From Diadema setosum (taxonomy: Eukaryota > Echinodermata > Echinoidea > Diadematoida > Diadematidae): DNA of 64,000 nt. The notes below the pieces were generated by a model. It saw nothing but the letters and a program-made list of their open reading frames with translations. It was not told the origin of the DNA and searched no databases. Shown here one piece after another: positions 36,584-47,469 of this stretch (the first letter of the stretch is position 1; each line of letters begins with the position of its first letter). A program made the position numbers and the translations under genes. The DNA lies in NCBI RefSeq assembly GCF_964275005.1, contig NC_092690.1, positions 5,434,836 to 5,498,835 on the forward strand, given 5' to 3'.

Positions 36584-37630
36584 CTGTAAAATGAAATGGA
36601 AGTGGAAAAGAAACATGCATATACATCTCGATAAAATCTTGAAATAATCTACGCAGAAGTGTTGGGTTGAGGCATTGGTATAATGAAGTCCATCAGAACA
36701 GATATATTTCCCACACCTCCCCAATGTTCAAGGTAGAGTTCATAATAAAGTGCCTGGCCAAATTCTGAAACATTTCATTTGCAAACATATACCCTAAATT
36801 GGGTATTGTATGTAGTATATAACATCCATGTATTACATTTTCTATTCTTGCAAGGGCTAACCATGACCTGGCTGAATGAATTTTCAACTGTGTGGCCTAT
36901 GGGAACTTCTGAAAGGCAATTAATTTTATTGCTGGCAAGCCCAGGCAAAAAGTATTATCAAACAAAAACTACTTCTAAATTGCATTTCATTATTTTGGGT
37001 AAGTTACTCTTTCCAATACTAGTAGTATAACAATTTTGTCCACTTACATTGTAAATGAACATTAAGGAGTATGCGAGGTTTTTTTTTCTTTTTGGTATGG
37101 GGGGGGGGGGGTGGAGACACCCTGTATATCATTGGATGTATATGAGCGGTATGTGATATATTTCCAGCATCTTGCTGAATATAATGATACCATATGTCAA
37201 GTGCAATATTTGTTGATGAATGGAATATTCCTTATTGGCGACATTTGGGACCAATTTTGCATTTCATGCGAATTTTTTCCCCTTTTTATCAAAATGAAAA
37301 GGACATATTGATATTGGACAAGTGTGTGAATGAGCAGTCAGGCACAAAATAAAGTAAATATGTATGTTGACTATGTAATATAAGATTTTTCTTTATTAAA
37401 GAAAAAATTATTGTGATTCACAGCATACATTAGCAAAATATTAAATTTGCATAAATATGTAGAATCCATGGACTAAACTAACAAATGAAACAGCATAAAC
37501 TGGGAATTTCTGTAACTATGGACCACAGCTTGATGATTTTTATATTTTGTATTGCAATGTCAAAGTCCACCTAAGAGGGCAACACATCACTTGTATTAGA
37601 AGATTAGCCTCTGAACAGTCAGGTACTTAC

Positions 37631-37749
37631 AGGTTGAAAGTCGTAGAATAACTCCAATGACTCCTGAAAGGAGCACTTGCCCCACACCCTCACAGTCCAG
37701 CCTCGGCAAACTAGCGACAGCATGCTGAATGCAAGCATCTCTTTTTCCT
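37631..37749 (-). CDS. Internal exon of an unrecognised spliced gene
   Basis: On the minus strand, AG at 37751-37750 ends a TTTTGCTCCACAG acceptor, and GTAAGT at 37630-37625 is a consensus donor. Between them is an open frame containing EMLAFSMLSLVCRGWTVRVW, followed by GKCSFQESLELFYDFQP, ending on a codon boundary (phase 0). The next exon candidate (36583) starts in the same phase, which supports the pairing. I do not recognise the family. No convincing 5' exons are visible upstream, where an ORF1-type retrotransposon fragment lies (38590-39095), so the gene may be truncated. Confidence 0.5.
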
Positions 37750-38590
37750 CTGTGGAGCAAAATGTATGACACAGGGGGAGTATTTTGAATGATAAGTACA
37801 AATATACCCTTTAAAAATATTAACACAATCAAGGCTGATAAAGAGAAATGCTGACAAGTATCAGCTCATATTAAGATGCTAGCTTATGTACTTATATTGT
37901 ACTTGATAGCAACCAGGATTACTAACTGTGGGGGGGGGGGGGGCTGTTTTTAAGCTGTTTGGAGGGTATTGTAGAAAATGCTACACATTTTGAATGAGGG
38001 ACTGATTCTGGCAACGGTATTTACTACCAAGACGGGCAAGTAATTGTGGATGAGTAGAGCCAAACTTGTAATGCCAAGCATTAGAATTATAATGCTGTAA
38101 TAATCATCATGCTATTCTACAAAGCAGCAATCAGAGTTTAATAACATGAACTTGGATGAAATAAAGTTGAATGGTGTTGACAGCCAGTGCCTTAATAAGA
38201 ATGATCTTGCACTACTGTTAAGTGCTTAACAAAGACTATTGCAATATGAATGACATTTGGGCTTTTGCAGGAGGTTCATGTCATATTCTGGCATTGCATA
38301 AAGCAAGATCAGTTAATATGCATGTATCTTAATTAGATTAGCAAGAGCAAGGGATGTTCAAGGTCCAGTGATTTTTATTCCAAGTAGTAGGAAAAAGAAT
38401 GCAAAAACTTTAATAGTTCATAAAAGACTGCTCTGTTAATGTTATCCTATAATGACAAAAGCTTGATTATCATGTGAGTTGATCAGGCAGTGGAGAAGAA
38501 AAGGGGAATGGTAGATGACGGAGGCAAGGACAAACCGTCCAGAAGTTTCAGTGTACATGAACTGTGTGGCCGTGGGGTGCTATAATGTGA
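37750..38590. other. Non-coding stretch
   Basis: Upstream of the unrecognised minus-strand exon. G run at 37930-37944. No further exon could be supported. Confidence 0.45.
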
Positions 38591-39095
38591 GAGAGGGGCA
38601 GGAGACAGCCTCTCCCAAATAATTGTCCAAGCTGTAGTTACAGTCATTAAAGCTGCACTACCGCATGTGATACAAGGAGCGAAAGAAGCTTGTAATGAGC
38701 ACAATTAAAGATGTTCTGAATCCACATGTCATATCTTGAGGATTCAGTTCCAGCAGGACGAGGTCCAACATGAGCTAAGGAGGGACAATCTCTGCCTGAC
38801 TGGCCTGCCAGAGGGGGCTGAGGAGACAGAGGAAGAGCTTACTGAGGGCGAGTCAAATGTTACCAAGGAAGTTGGCTTAGACATTTGGAAAGAGGACATC
38901 TCATCTTCATGATCTTGTCATCATCTTGAGGAAAAGGCAAGAAGGAAAGAGCAGGCAGATCAAAGTCCACTTTATTGCAAACAAAAGGAACAAACTGTAT
39001 TCTGGGCATTCTAGTCTGAAAGGAAAAGAGAACATGAAAAGTGTGTACATCAATGAAGATCTAAAGGCATGCAATGTGTCACTCGCAATTATTAT
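38590..39095 (+). mobile_element. Degraded non-LTR retrotransposon ORF1 fragment
   Basis: In broken plus-strand frames one reads ELRRDNLCLTGLPEGAEETE, EELTEGESNVTKEVGLDIW, then VHFIANKRNKLYSGHSSLKG and SVYINEDLKA. This is the usual pattern of the ORF1 nucleic-acid-binding protein of CR1/L2-type elements. Frameshifts and a stop separate the parts. Confidence 0.6.
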
Positions 39096-39830
39096 CGCGA
39101 TTATTATCTATTACCCTAATTAGCATATTCAGCAAAATAGTACAATGTTTAATATGTAGTTAAATTAAATGCAGGAAGTGTAAAAGAAAAAAAAAATCAA
39201 GGTTTTTAAATGAAGAGGAATTCATTATTACATCGGTTTTCACATACAATGTATTTGCAAATGGCTGAAGTGTCTTAAATATCGTAATTTGGATAATTGT
39301 TTGCATATTTCCGATAGTCCATTTTATGATACCAGATACCGTTTTATGTGACCTTGAGATGTTGTTAGATATGTATATGTTGTCATGAATATGCATTTGT
39401 ACAAAGTGAGTGTGGCCTGTTCGGCCCACGTATGAAAAAAGATAGATCGAGACTGGGACGATGCCGCTTGAGGCGAGGGAAGAATAAAGTTTTTGTTTCT
39501 TTAAGTCTGATATCATTGGTGGCGGTGATTTGTTTTGTTGTCAGAATGTGTGACATGTTGTGCCACCAGTATTTCCCTCCCTTCGGGAATAATATGTATA
39601 TATTTTCATCATACAACAATGAAAAACTATATTTTGTTTTATAGGGGGATGTCCTTGCCCTCCCATCCTAGCCATCGCCCATAAAAGCTGGCGTCACAAA
39701 TGGATTCCTTTTCATAGAAAACCTTTGAAAATGTGTAATTTTTTTCAAGTTTTCTTTATTATAAAGCGTAAACAGCATATTCTATTGTCAACCTAATTAA
39801 ATCTTTATGCTATTAAGCTACTAAACTGTA
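39096..39830. other. AT-rich non-coding stretch
   Basis: No gene supported. Confidence 0.45.
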
Positions 39831-39834
39831 ATTG

Positions 39835-40843
39835 CCTGATGTTGCCAAAGTGGCAACGAAGTAATTTATCCTTAAATACAAATCTCAAAACCTCAAAAAG
39901 TCATATCTTATGAGTATTCGGATTCCTGGATTAAGATTAGCAACATACTCATTGCATATTCTAATTAGCTAACATCATGCTAATTAGCCTAATCAAAGAT
40001 AACTACCCAAGGTTGAGAGAGTGGCAATCAAGTTTAACTAGTTTACTGCATTGTTAGTTCCCATCTAACAAATCCAAAAACCTCAATCTACAAAGACCTT
40101 GTACATACCAACTTTTCCAGGTTATATACAGTACATGGCATATGACACCATTTGCTGGACTATTGTACACTGTACATACATAATATGCTAATTATGTTAT
40201 TATGCTAATTATGATATCTAAGACAGTTACATAGTTTGGAAGTACAAACCAGTGTTACAGATGAATTCCTGGTCTTAAAAAAAAACCATTGAAAATCGTA
40301 TTATACGTGTGTTTTCGGGCTTTCTGCAGTGAAATTAAGAACATATGACATATTGCTCTAATTAGCTGAATATGCTAATAAGACCTATCTTAAGAATGAA
40401 TCAACAACAACACCAACAAAACCTGGGCTTAACAGCATTTTCAGGTCATATCAATGGCGTTACCATATACTTCACTATATTATGCATATGTAAATACGCT
40501 CATTATGCTAATTATGGTATTCAAGGCACTTACATTATTTGAAATTGAAAATTAATGTTATGAATGGGTTCCTCGATATAGAAAACCCTCACAAAGTTTT
40601 ATTTCCCATGTTTTCTGGTTCTCTGTATCAAAATTAGTAAAATATTACATATTTTATATATGGTAATCACGTAATTATGCTAATTAGGCTAATAAAACAA
40701 GTTGCCCGAGGTTGCCCAGGTGGCAACCAAGATAAATTTACTCCAATACCCTTCTAGAACACGAATCAACAAGAAAACCTTGTACTTAAAAACTTTTCCA
40801 GGTCTAAAAAGTTTCTACTCGACTACGTTGTCCACATTCCACA
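39835..40843. repeat. Diverged tandem repeat with GCTAATTA words
   Basis: Blocks beginning near 39838, 40010 and 40705 share GTTGCCxxxGTGGCAAC-like words, ACTTTTCCAGGT and ATGCTAATTATG. Order is kept but copies are old. It ends where the CAATTGCTTG repeat is inserted. Confidence 0.5.
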
Positions 40844-41456
40844 CATTGGGCCGAATGCATAAACGCAAGCAATTGCTTGTTCTAGCCTTTTACTCGAATC
40901 CGTATGCATAAAAACAAGCAATTGCTTGCGAGCAGAAGCTTTTGCTAGCAAGCACAAGCAATTGCTTGCTGGCCGCAAGCAATTGCTTAGAGACCAAGCA
41001 TTTGCTTAAAAACGTATGCATAAAACATACCTTTTGCTAGTTCTTGCTAGCAATTGCTTACGATTTTCCAAGCTCTGTAAAATGAGCTTGAGCTTTTGCT
41101 TAACCGGAACGTGCCCTTTTAAGTATCCTTTTCATATTTATGAAAGAAAGACCACACTTGTGAAGGAGTGGTATAAATCTACAAGAAATTACTCATAAGT
41201 AGTGTAAGAAACTTTTTCATTTCAACAACAGAAATTTCAAGTGGTTAGCACGCAAAATGTGATGAAAAACAGGTAGGATGTCTGACTTCGGTGCACTAAG
41301 CTGCAGTGATGGGAATCAGCCAGTAATACGTGTGTGTGTATAGATGTGTGTGTATGTGTCTGTGTGTGCATTTCATAGCTCTTCTGCTATGCCAGGAAAT
41401 GTTTCCACACAGACATGCCCTTTCAAATGCATGCTGCCACACTCGCCTTTGTTAAA
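40844..41456. repeat. CAATTGCTTG-rich repeat, copy 2 (uninterrupted)
   Basis: Full-length reference for the split copy at 27687-29785: from CATTGGGCCGAATGCATAAA to CACACTCGCCTTTGTT. Includes a GTGTGTGTATAGATGTGTG stretch. Confidence 0.85.
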
Positions 41457-42110
41457 GCGTTATATTTCTACAACATGACGTAAATTACGTACAACCATGG
41501 AATATAACAGCATTTCGATCTTGACCGGGGTGGCGTAATAGAGAACCAATAGACCAATCGTAATTCCACTTTGTGCATGAGCAGGAAAAGGTCATTTGTA
41601 CCAGCAAGCATTTTGGTTTTTAAATTCATTAAGATAAGCATCTGTGATGCGATGATTATTCATGTGATCCTTATCTAAATGGCGCTTGCCACCGCATCCA
41701 CCTGATAGCAAAAATGGTATTTCGCAATAAGGAAATAGGCTGTTGCTGCTTTCAATACAAAACAAAGAGATGGATGCCTGCTATTGTCAGCAGATGGGGT
41801 ACTCTGGTATGACTTGATCTAAACGCAAGTTCATTCCTTTTTTTTTTTTTTTTTTTTGAACATGAATTCCATAAATTGTTACGTCGGGCAAGCATTATAT
41901 GCATTATACCGCTTTGAAAACGAGTGAAGTGCGTAAACAACTGAGAAAAAAGAAAGGTCATTTGTACCAATGCGTACATGAGCTAATTACGAGCTGGCTT
42001 GCATACACAGAGCTACCACGTAGAGACGCTTTGCACACACTATCGTGACCAGTCGACCACGCACCACAGTTTAACCATGTAACAGCGTGCTAGCTAGCGG
42101 TAACCGCGGT
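41457..42110. other. Non-coding stretch
   Basis: A GGTCATTTGTACCA word recurs at 41591 and 41957. T run at 41840-41858. No gene. Confidence 0.45.
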
Positions 42111-42332
42111 ATGAGCACATCGCAAACAGTCATGACACACGCCAAGGTTACACAAGCGCGAATTACGAAATTGAAACAGATGGCAGCTTTGATGATAAGC
42201 TGCGCTTCGCAGTCGCTTGAGAGAGAAAGAATTGGAGGACGTCCTGGAAGAGAGCCTACCACGTTAGACAGTCGTGACAGGAAAGCCAAAGGAATTAATT
42301 CCTGTTACATTACCATGCAGTGCCTGAACCGA
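42111..42332 (+). CDS. Possible first coding exon (unrecognised)
   Basis: An ATG-led open frame of 74 codons (MSTSQTVMTHAKVTQ...) ends in a consensus GTAAGT donor at 42333. Composition is more GC-rich than the flank. The opposite strand is also open, no family is recognised, and no partner exon was found; a pogo-like element follows 200 bases later. This could be chance. Confidence 0.22.
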
Positions 42333-42536
42333 GTAAGTTTATGTCTATGTAACTGCGACAGCCGTTCGCATCAAGATCGAGGAGTTGTACAAAACGGTGC
42401 CGTTTCGGCGCTATATTTCCTCAATTTTTCAACAAAAACTACTAGGAATACTTACATGGGTCGATTAAACCGAAATGATAAATTTCGATGACTGTTTGAT
42501 GTACCGGTATTTCATTGCTTATGATGCAGAAAATAC

Positions 42537-43049
42537 AGTGCACTCCCGTTACAACGAACACGGTTATAACGAAATTTCGTTATAAGGAAGTAGATCTTCT
42601 GGTCCCAAAATTGTCACCATTAAAGTCTATGGTACAAAATTCGCTTAAAACGAACACGGCTATAGCGAAATTTCCGTTATAACGAAGTCTTTTCTGAGCC
42701 CCACAGACAAAGAAAAACAAAAGAAATGTGCTCCGTTATAACGAAATGCGCATTGCTTTCGAAAATACGTAGTGGAACAAGCATTTATAACGTCCCTGCA
42801 TGGGTGTTCGCTCCTTGTGTCACGCACAGTTTCTGAGGGGAACTTGTTATTGTGATACTGTCACAGTTATCCCATCACATTTCACATATAGCTTTTCAGT
42901 GTATGATGAGTATTCAGCAAACATATACAGACATCTATACGTGGTTCCCTGTTTTCGTAATATATTTTTTTGTTCGGTTATAACGAAATTTCGTTATAAC
43001 GATAGAAAACTGCTGGTCCCGAGCATTTCGTTATAACGGGAGTGCACTG
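42537..43049. mobile_element. pogo/Tigger-like miniature element, 513 bp
   Basis: Ends CAGTGCACTCCCGTTACAAC and, inverted, CAGTGCACTCCCGTTATAAC; TA on both sides (42535-42536 and 43050-43051). Subterminal GTTATAACGAAATTTCGTTA palindromes recur. No transposase. Confidence 0.9.
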
Positions 43050-43160
43050 TACTGTCTTATAAGGCGAATATCTCCAGCTCACCGATGCTCACTATTTAAA
43101 AACTCACAATCACTTGCGCATGCGCACAGCATGCATGCAGTGCATATTCATTTCACCTTA

Positions 43161-45234
43161 AGGGGGTTTCACACCGAGCTTTACGTAGAGTTACGTATAG
43201 TTGCGTAGCGTTGCGTAGTGACTACGCAACACTACGCATCTGTATGCTGTAAGTACGCAACTCTACGAAAGAGTACGCCGAGGGACGGAAAATACGTACG
43301 CGAGATGTACGCAAAAAATTAAACATGTTTAATTTTTTCGCGTACCCTCCGCGTAGAGCACTGATACGCAGGTTTTACGCAAGTATACGCAACACTACGC
43401 AACTGTGCGCCATTCATACGCAACAGTACGCCATCAAACCGTGTTCACACGAAGGAACTTTTTCGGCCTGCGTATGACATGGCGTAGTGTTGCGTACTGT
43501 TACGTACTGTTACGTAGACATTTGCGGAGACTTGCGTAGACCTGGCGTACATTTACGTAGTGTTGCTTACAATTGCGTAGACTATTATTATTGGTGAAGA
43601 TTTGGCAGTCCAAAGTGATCCATGTTTGAAAACTGTATGATATCATTCACCCCACTGGACTCTGAATCGCTGGTGAATGTCATCATGTGCTCTTCTACTC
43701 TTCATTATATCTTTTGTGGGCCTAATAACTGCAAAAGGCCGAAAAGGCCGAATACATTAAAAAAAAAAGAAGAAGAGCAAATTGCTGTGGCTGGTGCAAA
43801 AATTCTTCTCCTGCTCATTTTACATGCCTCTACTGATCAAGATGCAGGCGATTTGCCAGAACTGTGTGAACTAATCTGGCAATGAAGCTCCAGTGGGAAT
43901 TAAGTTCCCTAAATCACCGAGGTAGAGGAAACAAAAATGTGCTCTCAGCCTTGTTAGTTTTAACTGACCAAGAAAGGGTACACGTTGTAATGGAGTTGGT
44001 TCAATTGCACCCAATGCTCTGTGATAAGGCTCGTGAAGACTATAACAAGAAGGCTAAGAAGCTGCTGTATCAGCCATAAAAGAGAAGAATTAGATTGGGG
44101 TGGAAGGTAGGCTACAGTTTACTATGTTTTTAGTGATCAACCAGGATAGCGCACGAAGACATGAGTGCAAACGCAACGAGTATGTGGCACGCTAGTGAAG
44201 AATTCTGGAGAAGCATAAGGGAAATCGGTATAAAGACATGTTGTCTCCTATTGTTATTGATGGGTTGGATGCCCATAAGGTAGAAGAACCTACTGCCATT
44301 TCAGGTGCCATTTAGTCACACTGATCTAAATGATGGGTATCTCATCTTCCCATCTATGGCACCATGAGGTATAGTTCATTTGCTCATTTTCTGCTCTGCT
44401 TGTGTTGCCACGCTACAGTTGTTCCATGTCTGGCAGGTGGGCATTGCACGCGTTTCCATGAAACTTGAAGTTACTTCATAAGCTGCTGGTCATCTTTATC
44501 AAATGAAGGTTAGAGCAAGTTTGAAATAGGTTCTAAAGAACTCATGAAATTGATATCTTATTATGTAATTCTCGGTGCATTTCGTGTCAAGAGTTCATTG
44601 AACGCATGGGCTCCATTCCCGTGAAATTGATAAATGAACAAACATCGGCAGCATGCAGTTTTTTCATCAGTTGTTAATACTGCCCCTTGGTCTCCGCTGG
44701 ATCCGAGATTTGACCTATACACTTCTATATTGTTAATTTTCTGATTCTTGCAACGTCTCATTTTCTTCTCTTTTCTAATTTTTGCTAAATATTCGTTTTT
44801 ATGCGAATATTGTTTCTAGGACAGCTGAATGATGGAGAACTGACGATATCAGCAAAGATTTTAACCTCCTCACCATAATTATGTTTGAACAGCAGGTAAT
44901 TAGTGGAATAAGAAACAGAGAGCAATGCTGAAATAGCTCTGCAGCTTCAATAATTTGTGCATACGAACGCGGTACGCAACTTCACGCAACTGTAAGCAAC
45001 TCTACGCGGCCTGTACGCCCGACCTACGTTTATGTACGCAACTCTACGCCCGCTACACGCTGATTAAGCTACGCTGATACGCGCTTCCTACGCAACCGTA
45101 CGTAACCCTACGCTTGGACTACGCCGATCCTGCGCGGATCATCACAACTATTTTTCATGAGTACGCAGCCGATTTCGGCGTAGTCGCTACGCAACTCTAC
45201 GCAACTCTACGTAAAGCTTGGTGTGAAACCCCCT
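43161..45234. mobile_element. PIF/Harbinger-type transposon, 2074 bp
   Basis: Ends AGGGGGTTTCACACCGAGCT and, inverted, AGGGGGTTTCACACCAAGCT, flanked by TTA (43158-43160 and 45235-45237): the 3-bp T-A target duplication typical of PIF/Harbinger. About 400 and 290 bases inside each end are packed with TACGCAAC/GTTGCGTA words. The middle (43620-44760) keeps short coding relics but no recognisable transposase. Confidence 0.88.
43882..44079 (+). pseudogene. MADF/Myb-like DNA-binding relic in the Harbinger element
   Basis: A 65-codon frame whose end, VMELVQLHPMLCDKAREDYN followed by KKAKKLL, resembles the first half of a MADF/Myb-type domain (hPxLxDxxxxDYxxxxKK). PIF/Harbinger elements usually carry such an accessory protein beside the transposase. 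The domain is truncated by a stop. The fit is by eye only. Confidence 0.35.
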
Positions 45235-45239
45235 TTATA

Positions 45240-46086
45240 TGCACCGCGCGATGGTGCATTATTCATATCCTTGAGCGTCCGTAACGTTGACGTCTTTGTT
45301 CACGCATGCGTAGATGCGCACTTATGGCAATGGCAGCAAGTCTCTCCACTACTGACGAGGGCAGGCCGCTTATTACTCCTAAAAAATGTGGAAAAAAGTT
45401 TGCAGTTTCCAGATATATGGGTGAAAAGAACCAAGTCGAAAAGATAATGTATATTTCATTTTTTATTGTCACTGTGATTTATGATTGAAATTTAGCCGTT
45501 CTTCAATTTGTGAAGTCGCCGTGAATGTGGCAATGGAGTTATTCGTGATTTTTGCTCCCACTCAGTAGCGAGGTAGCCGTCAGGACCGCGCCTTGCGGCG
45601 CGGTCTCCGGGGCTAATGTCTACGCTGCTTGTACTAGCGCAGGACCTGGACCAGGGCCAGGTCCGTAGTCTACAACTCTTGTACCAGTGACCGCAGACAG
45701 AAGAGGTTAGGCCCTACATTGTCAGAAAGTTCAAATTCTCATACATCACCACAAACAAATGTTATCTCAACAAACTTGTTTTAGAGCAAAAGCGGCAGTT
45801 GTAGACTCTACTAGATCTATCATAAACAGTCTAGAGTCTATATAGTCTTCTACAATTTTTACAACTGTCATTACAAAATCTAGCTATAACCGTAGTTACC
45901 GCTACGAAACTAGGCCCTAGGCCCTACGTGCGATTGAATAGCGATCTGTTATAGGAATGTGCAGGCGATGATGATATCGCACTTTTTGCAGCTGCGGTCG
46001 TGCTCCTTAACGGAAGAACGAATTACCGGTAGGTAAGCCATCGTGTTTAGTAGATTATCTACATAATCATGGCTCGATTGATATAC
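45240..46086. other. Non-coding stretch
   Basis: Short GC hairpins at 45583-45606 (CCGCGCCTTGCGGCGCGG) and 45645-45662 (CCTGGACCAGGGCCAGG). An open frame at 45306-45488 lacks supporting splice sites. Confidence 0.45.
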
Positions 46087-46258
46087 AAATGATGCACAGG
46101 ATAGAGTGCGTTAGTGAAAGCGTATAGCGCACTCTCATTGTGAAACATGCACGAGGCGAAACCGAGTGCATGTTGCACTACATTGTAAATACCCGAGAGT
46201 GAGCTATACGCCTCCACTAACGCCACGAAATAATCCTGTGCATCATTTGTTTTATAAA
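46087..46258. repeat. Inverted repeat (fold-back)
   Basis: Arms of about 75 bases with ATGATGCACAGGAT, GTGCGTTAGTG and GCGTATAGC; loop near 46168. The adjoining TTTATAAAATGGGT (46254) is found inverted at 46839, so a larger element up to about 46870 is possible. Confidence 0.7.
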
Positions 46259-46949
46259 ATGGGTCGAAAATTCGAAAACTAACTGCATTTTTCAGCGTTT
46301 TTCACGTACCTTTGTGGGTCAAGACGTCAGAAAAACATTTACGCACGTCGCACTCGGAAATCCCGCACATGATGGGGGGTTGGGTTTCCGGACACTTAAG
46401 TTCCCGCATGAAAACTTACTTATTTTACATAGAATATGCACCCTTTACCTTAAACTAGACTTGATATAGACTCCTCATATAGGCCTACTAGACAACATAC
46501 TTTGAAAACGGCGTGAGAATTAACCTGCTAAATCGTTGGATTTGCCCTTCAAAGTGACTCCATGTACGCGTCCGGTCCCACAACGCTTGGTCTACTGTAC
46601 TGGAAGAGTATACGTACGCCACACTATGTTATGCACATAAGGGAAGAAAGGCCGGCCGGCCGTCAGCCCGAACTAGAAGTTGTTTACAGGATTGACAGCG
46701 CGTATGCATGCAATTCAAAGGAGCCGCCGCGCGCACAGACGATCGGCAATAGGATTTAACACGCAGTGCAATGGGACTAGAATAACCAAAGCACACGTGA
46801 CTCATTTCAGCGCTTCTTATTGGCTACATTCTTGAACCCATTTTATAAATACCACTAGCGCACTCATTGTCACGTGGTACGCGCGTTCATAAATTTGAGA
46901 AAGGAGAAGTCGTTTTGCTTTATACAGCAGTTTATTTCTTGTACTGTGG

Positions 46950-47165
46950 GTCATATAATAATATAACAGATATTGACTTTCTCCTTCGGTAGGAATATAA
47001 CATTTAATTTCCATTGGGAAGTTATATTTTTGTCTCGGAATACTATATTTCTCCTCTGCGCTACGCGCTTCAGAAGAATATAATAATCCTCGACAAAAAT
47101 GTAACTTCCCGCGAGGATCTCAAATGTTATATTCCACCACTGGTAAGTCAATATCTGTATAATAT
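46950..47165. repeat. Inverted repeat (fold-back)
   Basis: Arms with ATATTGACTT, GGAATATAACATTT and GGGAAGTTA pair around a CGCTACGCGCTTCAG centre at 47060. Frames on both strands are by-products. Confidence 0.75.
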
Positions 47166-47469
47166 TTCAGGCTTTATTGTTCATAATTATGGTAGGATGT
47201 TTTGTGACACAACAGACCTACATATATGTATCAAATCTGATATCTTGAACATGTTTTGAATTCATTGCGCCCAAAGGTAAACAGGATCTTTAAGGAGTAC
47301 GTCTGAGGAGTGTGACAATGAAAAGTGAAAAATTTTTAGGCCTAACTGTTGGATTTAGGCAGAAAAAGGAATTACGCAAGCGGATAAATCATAAACAATC
47401 TTCTCTTAATATTACACATTACCGGTATCCAGAGTCGAAGCCATCTCTGACTATGCATTTACCGCAAAG

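Noticed and set aside
42087..42491. Full 134-codon frame as one gene
   Set aside because: Only the part before the GTAAGT at 42333 is kept, and only as a weak exon candidate; the remainder looks intronic.
45306..45488. Possible first exon beginning MRRCALMAMAASL
   Set aside because: Reasonable composition but no GT donor at a sensible place and no partner exon.
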